A stretch of DNA of 64,000 nt, taken from contig NZ_LELK01000004.1 in the NCBI RefSeq assembly GCF_001039475.1, positions 648,981 to 712,980 of the forward strand, given 5' to 3'. The translations under genes and the position numbers were made by a program. Source of the DNA: Guptibacillus hwajinpoensis. Its GTDB lineage: Bacteria; Bacillota; Bacilli; Bacillales; Guptibacillaceae. Below the pieces are notes generated by a model. It was given only the letters and a program-made list of their open reading frames with translations. It was not told where the DNA came from and ran no database searches. Below, piece after piece: positions 24,711 to 32,212 of this stretch (positions are counted from its first letter, which is position 1; every line of letters starts with the position of its first letter).

Positions 24711-26945
24711 TTGAAGATTTTGATGTCACTTTTGATTGGCATTCTAGCATTTTCATTGTCGATGCATGACGTTCAGGCAGCGGGGGATACGGTTTCTGTC
24801 AAACTAGTAAATTATACGAAAAATAGTAATGACTTATCATTCAATGTGTATGGTAGCTATCAAATTGAAGGTAGCGACATTGTGTTAGACAGCAATCGTT
24901 TGAATCAATATCATGTTAAGGCTGAAGGTACCAATGTAGTGCTATACATGGGCGACTCGAAGCTTAAGAATTTTGGAAGTGCGATGAAGTTAGTTCCTAC
25001 AGTTACAAACGCTATGGACAGCTTTGTTGAACTTGGTGATAAGCGATACCTTGGTGAGATGGAATTCAAAGTAGAAGGAAACTACATTCGACCAATAAAT
25101 ACGCTTTCGATGGAAGAGTATTTAAAAGGTGTGGTTCCAAGTGAAATGCCAGCTTATTGGGGGAATAACGGTGGTATGGAAGCGTTAAAAGCTCAAGTTG
25201 TTGCAGCAAGAACGTTTGCATTACCACGAAAAGACAAATTAACAGATAGTCAATCAAGTCAGGTGTATAAAGGGTATGAGTGGTACAAAACCACGAATGA
25301 GGCCATTGATGATACAGCTGGCCAGGTTCTAAAGCACGGGGCTAACTACATAGGTGCCTTTTACTCTTCAACTAACGGCGGTATGGTTATGTCGAATACA
25401 AACTCCTGGGGAAGCACGTTAGTTCCTTATTTACAAAGTAAAGTCGATCCATACGATGAGAAAATGGTCACGAAATATGATCATTGGGAGTATACGCTCG
25501 GTAAAGAACAAATCGATTCAAGTAAACTAGATTTGAAAAAGCCGGATACATGGTGGTCAAGCGTTTCTGAACTGAGTTCAGATGTGACTGAGATTAAGAA
25601 TATCAAATCTTGGCTTACTTCAAAGAGTAAAATTGCGAAGACAGATGAAATAAAAATTACGAATATCTCAAACGTGTCATTTACACTTCCACCTTTTAAA
25701 TCAGATCAGGTATTAAAGGGAAGTATGACCATTGACTATTTCCTTAAAAACAAAGATGGATTTGTATTTGACTCAAAAGGTGAGTTGAAGAAACATACAA
25801 TGACAATCCAGGACTCTTCTTACAATATTCGATTCATGGTCGGAACAACGATTATGAAGAGCCCATATGTAAAGAGCATCCAAGATAAAGAAGACTCTAT
25901 TGTTGTTTCTGGTAGTGGATATGGTCATGGGATTGGTATGAGCCAATACGGAGCGTATCAACAGTCTAAAGAGGGCCGTTCGCACGATCAAATTCTATCA
26001 TTCTATTATCCAGGTACAGAGCTAACTACTGAAGCAAGTTCAAGCCCTATGAATAGACTTGCTGGAAATAATCGTTATGAAACAAGTGTTGAGATCTCTA
26101 AAGCAGGATGGAAACAAGCTTCGAATGTTGTTGTTCTTGGTAGAGGTGACTTGTCTGTAGATGCTTTAACAGGTAGTGTACTTGCTAAAAAGCACAATGC
26201 GCCTTTGCTATTAACGAATAGTAAGGAACTTCCGTCTGTTGTGGAAGCGGAGTTAGATCGTTTAAAGCCAGAAAAAGTTTATATTCTTGGCGGACCTGCA
26301 GCTATCTCAGAAAAGGTATTTAATCAACTTTCAGCTAAAGGTTACATTGCAAAAATAGATCGAATTAGTGGAGATAACCGCTATGAAACGTCTGTTGCTG
26401 TTGCGAATGAAATTGGAAATAGCAATCAGGTATTTGTAACGACTGGAGATGGGAAATCTCCCGACGCTCTTTCCATCGCTTCTTACGCAGCATCGAAGCA
26501 AATTCCGATTATTTTAACTAACAAAGAGAAGCTTAGTGAAGATACGGCAGAATATATGACAGCATCGAATCCTGTTAAAGCGACGATTATCGGTGGTGAA
26601 AATGCAGTATCTAACGTAGTTAGGGATCAGCTTGCGACTTCTTCTATCGTTGATCGTGTAGCTGGAGCAAACCGATATGAAACAAGCTTGGAAATTGCAC
26701 AAACGTTTAATTTTGAGAACAAAGGTGTCTTCTTTGCAAATGGTGATGTCTTTATTGATGCACTTCCAGGTTCACCTTTTGCAGCAGCAATGGGAGCGCC
26801 AGTTATTCTTACAAAGCAAAATACACTTACAACCGAGTTAGAGAAGTATCTTCAGTCAACGCTAAGCAGAGAGTTCTACTTCCTTGGCGGTGAGGCTGCC
26901 ATTAGTAAGCCAATAGAAGAACGAGTGAGTATTTTAACTAAATAA
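24711..26945 (+). CDS. Exported SpoIID/LytB-domain protein with three CWB2 repeats
   Basis: This 744-residue protein has a signal peptide (about residues 1-24, ending VQAA), a SpoIID domain (about 125-445, with LSMEEYLKGVVPSEMP, ALKAQVVAARTFAL and SGYGHGIGMSQYGA) and three CWB2 repeats (about 452-744, each opening like RLAGNNRYETS and containing an ILGG strand). SpoIID enzymes are lytic transglycosylases or amidase enhancers; B. subtilis LytB has the same two modules in the reverse order. CWB2 repeats anchor proteins to anionic wall polymer. The start is TTG, supported by AGGGGG at good distance; an ATG four codons later would lack a binding site. Confidence 0.92.
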   Translation: MKILMSLLIGILAFSLSMHDVQAAGDTVSVKLVNYTKNSNDLSFNVYGSYQIEGSDIVLDSNRLNQYHVKAEGTNVVLYMGDSKLKNFGSAMKLVPTVTNAMDSFVELGDKRYLGEMEFKVEGNYIRPINTLSMEEYLKGVVPSEMPAYWGNNGGMEALKAQVVAARTFALPRKDKLTDSQSSQVYKGYEWYKTTNEAIDDTAGQVLKHGANYIGAFYSSTNGGMVMSNTNSWGSTLVPYLQSKVDPYDEKMVTKYDHWEYTLGKEQIDSSKLDLKKPDTWWSSVSELSSDVTEIKNIKSWLTSKSKIAKTDEIKITNISNVSFTLPPFKSDQVLKGSMTIDYFLKNKDGFVFDSKGELKKHTMTIQDSSYNIRFMVGTTIMKSPYVKSIQDKEDSIVVSGSGYGHGIGMSQYGAYQQSKEGRSHDQILSFYYPGTELTTEASSSPMNRLAGNNRYETSVEISKAGWKQASNVVVLGRGDLSVDALTGSVLAKKHNAPLLLTNSKELPSVVEAELDRLKPEKVYILGGPAAISEKVFNQLSAKGYIAKIDRISGDNRYETSVAVANEIGNSNQVFVTTGDGKSPDALSIASYAASKQIPIILTNKEKLSEDTAEYMTASNPVKATIIGGENAVSNVVRDQLATSSIVDRVAGANRYETSLEIAQTFNFENKGVFFANGDVFIDALPGSPFAAAMGAPVILTKQNTLTTELEKYLQSTLSREFYFLGGEAAISKPIEERVSILTK

Positions 26946-26953
26946 ATGAGAGG

Positions 26954-26986
26954 CACCTCCCATTTCAAATGAATGGGAGGTGTTTT
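26954..26986 (+). terminator. Terminator of the SpoIID/CWB2 gene
   Basis: CACCTCCCATT and AATGGGAGGTG with a 7-nt loop, followed by TTTT. Confidence 0.9.
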
Positions 26987-27085
26987 GTGTTATTATAGAA
27001 TAAATATAAAAATAGCTAAAAGTCCTTCTCGATTAGTAAAGGCTATAGAGAGATGACATTAGCGAATGAATAAGGATGTGATGTA

Positions 27086-27373
27086 GTGCACGAGAAGCAG
27101 GAAATTGAAATTCTTTGCGATGCTTTACGAACTTATTGGAATGAACATCCTGAGAAGAATCTCGGACATTTATTAAAGGATTTACATGATAAGTATGAAG
27201 AAAAAGAAGCATTCGAAGAAACGGAAGATCTAAATTGGCTACACTGGATGTTAGAGAATAGTAAGCAAAGAGACATCATTGAGAAGAAATACCGAAATGA
27301 AACGCAAATTAGCAATCTAGAAAAACATATACGACCTGAATTAATAGAGGTTATTAGAAGATTCGTTGACTAA
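27086..27373 (+). CDS. Hypothetical acidic helical protein
   Basis: This 95-residue protein starts at GTG (MHEKQEIEILCDALRTYW) after AAGGATGTG and is predicted to be all-helical and soluble, rich in Glu and Lys. I do not recognise it. It has its own terminator and stands alone. Confidence 0.6.
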   Translation: MHEKQEIEILCDALRTYWNEHPEKNLGHLLKDLHDKYEEKEAFEETEDLNWLHWMLENSKQRDIIEKKYRNETQISNLEKHIRPELIEVIRRFVD

Positions 27374-27377
27374 AGAA

Positions 27378-27410
27378 AAGAGCCGGTCCCAGGGAATGGG
27401 TCCGGCTCTT
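27378..27410 (+). terminator. Terminator of the 95-residue protein gene
   Basis: AAGAGCCGG/CCGGCTCTT with an inner CCC/GGG pair, 5 bp after the stop; only a short T stretch follows. Confidence 0.7.
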
Positions 27411-27571
27411 GTTATCCATATAATCAAAAGGGGGGATTAAAGGGATTACTTAATGTTTCGGTTTATTGAATTGGGAGATGGGGGTAGATGAAAAAGGAAG
27501 ATAAAACTAGCAGATGAGAACAAAATAGCGATCAAATCATGTAGTATGAATGAGTGAAAGGGGAGATTGAA

Positions 27572-28564
27572 TTGGTATTGAGATTTGGAATTATGGGTAC
27601 AGCGAATATTGCTAGGAAAGCAGTTATTCCTGCAATAAAAAACTCTGAACATGCTAAAGTAGTCAGTGTTGCAAGTGGTAGCGGCCGCGCAGAAGCATTT
27701 GCAGAAGAAATGGGTATTGAACGGTTCCACGATAGCTATGAAGCGATGCTTGATGATGATTCAATTGATGCAGTCTATATTCCACTGCCTAACACACTAC
27801 ATAAGAAATGGACAATTGAAGCAGCTAGAAAAGGAAAACATGTGTTATGTGAAAAGCCTGCTGCCATTACAGTTGAAGATGCGATGGAAATGGTACAAGC
27901 CTGTGAAGATCATGGAGTTACTTTCATGGAAGCCTTTATGTATCAATTCCATCCTCAACACGATGTTGTCAGAGACGTGATCGCTTCAGGTGAAATTGGT
28001 GATGTTAAACACATGCGTTCTACCTTCTCGTTCTTTTTAGGCGATCGACCTGAAAATATTCGTCTGAACCGAAAATTGGGCGGAGGAAGCATCTGGGATG
28101 TTGGTTGTTATTGCATCCATTCCTCTCGTAACATTCTTGGAAATGAACCGACCAAAGTATATGTAGAAGGAAACGTACCTGCAGAAATAGGTGTCGATCT
28201 ATCTGCAATGGGTATTTTAACATTTGCGAACGGAGTTACTGCTTCATTCGACTGTAGCTTTGAGCGTCAAATGAGCAATACGTACGAAATACTCGGAACA
28301 AAAGGAAGCATTAAAGTTCCGCATGCCTATCGTCCAGATGCACCTGGAGCTAGCGGTATTGTTCAGGTCATAAACAGTGAAGGCGAAGTGAGAGAAGAAA
28401 CGGTTGACGGGGAACAGTATACGTTAATGGTTGATCATTTCGCGCACTGTATTGCGACTGGAGAGACACCATCTTATTCAGGTGAAGCAACGGTTAACAA
28501 TCTGAAAGCAATTGAAGCTTGTTATCGATCACTAGACAACAATAGCCCGATTGAAATGACATAA
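27572..28564 (+). CDS. Gfo/Idh/MocA family oxidoreductase
   Basis: This 330-residue NAD(P)-dependent enzyme has an N-terminal Rossmann fold (LRFGIMGTANIARKAVIPAI), the conserved VLCEKPAAITVEDA motif near residue 95 with the catalytic Lys, and GGGSIWDVGCYCIH in the substrate domain. Such enzymes oxidise or reduce sugars, inositols or their derivatives; the sequence resembles the xylose/glucose dehydrogenase-like branch, but substrate is uncertain. I place the start at a TTG 7 bp after AAAGGGGAG; an in-frame GTG six codons upstream lacks spacing. Confidence 0.88.
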   Translation: MVLRFGIMGTANIARKAVIPAIKNSEHAKVVSVASGSGRAEAFAEEMGIERFHDSYEAMLDDDSIDAVYIPLPNTLHKKWTIEAARKGKHVLCEKPAAITVEDAMEMVQACEDHGVTFMEAFMYQFHPQHDVVRDVIASGEIGDVKHMRSTFSFFLGDRPENIRLNRKLGGGSIWDVGCYCIHSSRNILGNEPTKVYVEGNVPAEIGVDLSAMGILTFANGVTASFDCSFERQMSNTYEILGTKGSIKVPHAYRPDAPGASGIVQVINSEGEVREETVDGEQYTLMVDHFAHCIATGETPSYSGEATVNNLKAIEACYRSLDNNSPIEMT

Positions 28565-28570
28565 GGAAAG

Positions 28571-28604
28571 AAGCACATTGGCTTATGAGCCAATGTGCTT
28601 TTTC
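28571..28604. terminator. Bidirectional terminator between oxidoreductase and HAD genes
   Basis: AAGCACATTGGCT and AGCCAATGTGCTT with a 4-nt loop and Ts on the plus side; the convergent HAD gene ends inside. Confidence 0.85.
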
Positions 28605-29362
28605 AGTAATTCTTTTGTTCCTTCTGAGTAAGGAGAAGAACTTGCTTCTGTTGCAATATTTTCTTCTGTAGGAGTTTCACCTTCGCCAACCCAGTGAAAT
28701 GTGATATTAGAAAGTCCATGCTCTCTTGCTGTGACCGCCATCACTAGATCGCCGCTACTATCACCGAAAACATATACTTCTTCTGGTGTAGATATCTCCT
28801 CCAGAATCCACTTCGCACCAATTTTCTTAGATAAGTCTGGATGAATAACGTCTACACCGTATGTAGAAACGACGGTTTTGTTACCAGAATTCGTTGAAAT
28901 AGATTCAACATCATCTGCGTAGTCGCGAAGGGCTTCGCGAGTTTTGTTTAAGTGCTCTTTGTCACCGGGATCGCCATGAACAGCTTCCACCGTACCCATC
29001 GATTCCTTCGTTTGATCCCATTGAATCAACCCGCTATAGTCGTCTTTTTGACTTACCTCATATAATTGTTCTTTAACCTCATCAGAAACGACATACTCGT
29101 TATCAAGGTTCCATGAAGAGATATCCGTGCCGCGTCCTTTAATAGCACCGTGTTCAGATACGCAATAAAGTGAAGACCAATCCAAGTCGCTTCTGAAAAG
29201 AGGAAATAAATTGTCCCCAAGCCATCCTCTTGAACGTCCTGTGACAAATGAAATAACATGTCCATCTTCCGCTAGTTTCTCAATCATGTTCACCGCATCT
29301 TGATCAGGTCTAGCATTCTCATCCGTAAGAACACCGTCAACATCAAACATATAAAATGCCAT
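28583..29362 (-). CDS. HAD-superfamily hydrolase (Cof-like, type IIB)
   Basis: This 259-residue protein has HAD motif I (YMFDVDGVLTDE), motif II (ISFVTGRSRGW), a conserved Lys region (HPDLSKKIGAKWI) and motif III/IV (YVFGDSSGDLVMAV). The insert between motifs II and III is of the IIB cap type, as in sugar-phosphate phosphatases. The substrate is unknown. AGGAGCG precedes the ATG. It is convergent with the oxidoreductase gene. Confidence 0.85.
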   Translation of the reverse strand: MAFYMFDVDGVLTDENARPDQDAVNMIEKLAEDGHVISFVTGRSRGWLGDNLFPLFRSDLDWSSLYCVSEHGAIKGRGTDISSWNLDNEYVVSDEVKEQLYEVSQKDDYSGLIQWDQTKESMGTVEAVHGDPGDKEHLNKTREALRDYADDVESISTNSGNKTVVSTYGVDVIHPDLSKKIGAKWILEEISTPEEVYVFGDSSGDLVMAVTAREHGLSNITFHWVGEGETPTEENIATEASSSPYSEGTKELLKKHIGS

Positions 29363-29388
29363 TTTAGCACGCTCCTGTCTTAGTGGTA

Positions 29389-29606
29389 GGCTCTTTTCGT
29401 ATACAGTCTATAAGAGTGGGGTAATTTCCGCTTCAGGTGCTCGCTTTCCGCGGGGCGGGACACTTGAGCCTCCTCGTCGCTAACGCTCCTGCGGGGTCTC
29501 ACCTGTCTCGCTAGTCCCGCATGAGTCGAGCACCTTCCTCTCCAATTTGCTAAGTGTGGTTTTTATATTAAATTCTTTCAAAAGCAATAATCTTTGGAAA
29601 AGAGCC
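29389..29606 (+). repeat. MITE-like GC-rich repeat, copy D (full length)
   Basis: The ends are GGCTCTTTTC and GAAAAGAGCC, a perfect 10-bp terminal inverted repeat. The core is as in copy C with small changes. It lies between the HAD gene start and the pheromone gene terminator. Confidence 0.88.
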
Positions 29607-29654
29607 TAGTAGTATGACCGTATTATAGCGTTATAGGGGAAACGAGGGCAAATA

Positions 29655-29681
29655 AAAACCCGGCGCACCGCGCCAGGTTTG
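29655..29681 (-). terminator. Terminator of the regulator-peptide operon
   Basis: On the minus strand ACCTGGCGC-GGT-GCGCCGGGT is followed by TTTTATTT, 6 bp after the peptide gene stop. Confidence 0.88.
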
Positions 29682-29686
29682 GATTA

Positions 29687-29824
29687 TTAGATGTGAACTT
29701 CAGTTTTAGCAGGGCTTGAATCAGGTACCTTATCGTGAGAATCAGGTACTTTGTCATGATTTGGTACAATAACCATTCCTACAACACCAGTAACTAATAA
29801 CATGTTAACAAGAAACTTTTTCAT
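29687..29824 (-). CDS. Phr/NprX-like signalling peptide precursor with duplicated heptapeptide
   Basis: The 45-residue precursor starts MKKFLVNMLLVTGVVGMVIV, a basic N-terminus plus hydrophobic export signal. Its hydrophilic tail contains HDKVPDS twice in direct tandem. The two DNA units differ at four third-codon positions and at no amino acid, so the heptapeptide is under selection. It begins 15 bp after the regulator gene stop with AAAGGAAG upstream, and both share one terminator. Size, layout and position match precursors of RRNPP pheromones such as NprX. The mature peptide is probably 5-8 residues around DKVPDS; the exact ends are not known. Confidence 0.85.
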   Translation of the reverse strand: MKKFLVNMLLVTGVVGMVIVPNHDKVPDSHDKVPDSSPAKTEVHI

Positions 29825-29839
29825 AGATTTTCTTCCTTT

Positions 29840-31102
29840 CTAATTCATAATTTTTTTTCTAGCATCATTTGCTAGTTTAAAGTAAAAGCTGGAGTTTTTA
29901 TATTGACTACTATTAAAATAGTAATCAGCCAGCATTTCCCCATATTCAGATACGTAATTCCAGTAATTTTTATTCTCGAAGTAATCAACAGCATCTCTCA
30001 AAGAGGATTCAGTATGCTCATCCTCTGAATTGGAGAGCTTTAACTCTAACACGTTATAGTGATAGATGTACTCCAAGAACTCTGTTTTCTTTACAATCCT
30101 CATACCTTCTTCAATCCAATATTTAGCGAGCTCCAAATCATTGATTTTCAGATATTCAGACGCTATAAGATAAACAGTTTTTGCACGATCTTCTATTTCG
30201 TGGTCTTCATTGTTTTGGAGACCAGATTGATAGTAATCCAATGCAATCTCAGATTCATTCTGACAAGAATAGACATACCCTAAATCATGGTAAATAATGC
30301 TTTTGAGGCGCTTATCGTTAAAGGATTCAGCATACTTTAATGCATTTTGAAAATGATGCTCTGCTTCACCGTAATTTAAAATAACTCTGTTATTGACTCC
30401 TAAAAGGATTTCAGTATCAGCAGCTCTCTTGAAGTTATACTCTTTATTAAATAAGTCCAAACATTTTGTAGCAAGGTTATTGGATAGTGTGATCTGACTA
30501 AGTCGATTGTGCACTAAAGCCTGTTGATAATAGAATTCAGCCCATTCTGCATTGTTTGACTTCATCGAAGTTAATAGTTTATTAGCTTTTTTATACTTTT
30601 CTCCAGCTTCACGAAATTTCCGGTTTTGATAGTAATACAAACCAAGAAAATAAAAATAGAAGTATTCAAGATCTTCAGATAGTCTTTCCTGCACATGATA
30701 AAGTCTTTCTAAAATATCATTGGCCTTATCCGTTTCCCTGAAGAGAATATGATATCTGAAAGTTAGAAGTAGATACTTTGTTAGCATATCAGGATCTTCT
30801 ACACCTTCAATCTCTTCTTCAATACGCTTTTTGAAGCTTGTGACTTCATCAAAATTACGTAGACGCATTTCTTTGTACCACGCATCGAGATCATTATGAA
30901 GCCTTTTCATTTTATCCTCATCATCCACTTGATCGAGAGACACGCCTAACTCATTACACAAGTGTTCGACAAGTTCTTCACTCGGCTGGGCAAGTCCGTG
31001 TTCGATTTTGCTTAAATATGGAATAGAACAGATCCCGGAAGCAAGTTGTTCTTGGGTGATGCCTTTCATTTGTCTAAAGTAACGAATTTTTGCCCCTATC
31101 AT
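29840..31102 (-). CDS. NprR-like RRNPP regulator: HTH plus TPR domain
   Basis: This 420-residue protein has an N-terminal XRE-type helix-turn-helix (about residues 1-62; KGITQEQLASGICSIPYLSKIEHG) followed by an all-helical TPR region to the C-terminus (for example YFLGLYYYQNRKFREAGEKY and IIYHDLGYVYSCQNESEIAL). Size and order match NprR and related quorum-sensing regulators that bind an imported oligopeptide in the TPR groove. I place the start at the ATG after GGAGAAAGGGAG; the frame stays open upstream to 31240, but that stretch contains the promoter and paired octamers. The signal peptide gene follows directly. Targets are inferred only. Confidence 0.88.
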   Translation of the reverse strand: MIGAKIRYFRQMKGITQEQLASGICSIPYLSKIEHGLAQPSEELVEHLCNELGVSLDQVDDEDKMKRLHNDLDAWYKEMRLRNFDEVTSFKKRIEEEIEGVEDPDMLTKYLLLTFRYHILFRETDKANDILERLYHVQERLSEDLEYFYFYFLGLYYYQNRKFREAGEKYKKANKLLTSMKSNNAEWAEFYYQQALVHNRLSQITLSNNLATKCLDLFNKEYNFKRAADTEILLGVNNRVILNYGEAEHHFQNALKYAESFNDKRLKSIIYHDLGYVYSCQNESEIALDYYQSGLQNNEDHEIEDRAKTVYLIASEYLKINDLELAKYWIEEGMRIVKKTEFLEYIYHYNVLELKLSNSEDEHTESSLRDAVDYFENKNYWNYVSEYGEMLADYYFNSSQYKNSSFYFKLANDARKKIMN

Positions 31103-31132
31103 TCTTTGCTCCCTTTCTCCTAGAACTATTTG

Positions 31133-31161
31133 ATTATAGTTTACTAAAAATTCACAGAAAA
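31133..31161 (-). promoter_or_regulatory. Putative promoter of the NprR-like gene
   Basis: On the minus strand a perfect TATAAT (31133-31138) lies 17 bp from a weak -35 box TTTTCT. Transcription would begin about 25 bp before the ATG. A weak -35 suggests dependence on an activator, fitting the paired octamers just upstream. Confidence 0.55.
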
Positions 31162-31176
31162 GAGAATAGTTTTGTG

Positions 31177-31238
31177 GTTGGGAAATATACATCGATTTTT
31201 GGTGTTTTATGGCCCTTTTTCGAGATGTGTTTCCCAAC
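31177..31238. promoter_or_regulatory. Paired inverted octamers upstream of the NprR-like gene
   Basis: GTTGGGAAA (31177-31185) and TTTCCCAAC (31230-31238) are a perfect 9-bp inverted repeat; TTGGGAAA and TTTCCCAA start 52 bp apart, as upstream of hutU. The site is upstream of the -35 box, where an activator would bind. Five helical turns of separation would place both halves on one face of the DNA. Confidence 0.62.
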
Positions 31239-31554
31239 ATGCCTTTGTCGACCTCATCTTAAATGAGATTTGAATTACTCACTAGACAAGTTTTGTACGG
31301 TCTTTTGCAGGTTATACGCTAGAAAAGCGCTTTCCTGCTCAAAGGTAATCTTTATAAATGAATAAAGTAAACAAGATGTCCCTTCTTTTATATCATGGAT
31401 TCCAGACAACTACAAATAATCAAAAAAATACTAGAAAGAGTAGAGAGAAGGGAAGAGTCGCTGACATGATCATAGTAGGTCGATGAGAAAATTGCCGCTT
31501 CTTGTCGAAAGTATACTGTAAGAGGGTCTGGAATTTGTAGGAAAGACTTTTCTG

Positions 31555-31583
31555 TAAAGGAGCTGTTTTGTTCAGCTCCTTTA
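31555..31583. other. Hairpin in the 624-bp gap upstream of the regulator
   Basis: TAAAGGAGCTG and CAGCTCCTTTA are an 11-bp perfect inverted repeat with a 7-nt loop and no T-run. A further inverted repeat, ACTGACTCAT/ATGAGTCAGT, lies at 31665-31705. I find no convincing gene between 31240 and 31726; the gap holds these structures and the regulator's upstream region. Confidence 0.4.
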
Positions 31584-31726
31584 CTTTCAGGGGGGAATCT
31601 AAAGGAAGGGAAGCCTTCATTTGGTAAAGATGCTTTTTCTGCCTGAGGTGGGGGATTGGATAAAACTGACTCATAAGCTTAAGCTTCTCTCACTCATGAG
31701 TCAGTAATTGCTACTGAATTAACGAT

Positions 31727-32029
31727 TTATTCGTTTTGTCTCAATAACCATAGAAATTTATCCAAGGTCATCGCTACAACCCAGGGCTTATGATCTGCAC
31801 GAAACGCCACAATATCTGGGGGATCGACATCGTCTTTTTCGAGCCAGTTATATAAAGTAGTTAAACCAGATTTCTTCCTCTTAACTTCTGCTGACCAACC
31901 GTTGGGTAGAATGACGTCATGTTTGTATTGTGCTGTACTACCGGACAAAGGCACGCGATCTCCTTTCGTCAATTTTGCAAATTCTGCCTCACCGCGATAT
32001 CCCTTCCTTTTTGACTGATAACCACTCAA
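31727..32029 (-). CDS. PDDEXK-like nuclease/resolvase-type protein
   Basis: This roughly 100-residue protein contains KRKGYRGEAEFAKL, VPLSGSTAQYKHDVILPNGW and AEVKRKKSG. The order Glu, then Asp, then Glu-x-Lys is that of the PDDEXK (Holliday-junction resolvase-like) nuclease fold, and similar short proteins occur in phages. I favour a TTG start preceded by AGGGGGG, giving MSGYQSKRKG; an ATG 20 codons upstream has no binding site. No other phage gene lies next to it, so it may be a remnant or an adopted gene. Confidence 0.62.
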   Translation of the reverse strand: MSGYQSKRKGYRGEAEFAKLTKGDRVPLSGSTAQYKHDVILPNGWSAEVKRKKSGLTTLYNWLEKDDVDPPDIVAFRADHKPWVVAMTLDKFLWLLRQNE

Positions 32030-32212
32030 TCCAATCCCCCCTGGAAAGTCGAATTTAGAAAGATGGTTTTCTCCACAAAAACATGGCAAAATCAGCGATC
32101 CATTTGTGAATGTAGTGGAACGCTGATCTTATGAATACCATATTCTTAATACATATATAGTCCGATTATCTAAGGGAAACGCTTATGTTTGAATAATTTA
32201 AAAGATCGGGAA

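Noticed and set aside
31339-31480. Short plus-strand frames near 31360-31480
   Set aside because: Weak or absent binding sites and no conserved feature; considered as a second peptide gene but no export signal is present.
31420-31674. 84-codon minus-strand frame upstream of the peptide regulator
   Set aside because: It contains an 11-bp perfect hairpin, has a weak start signal and no recognisable domain.
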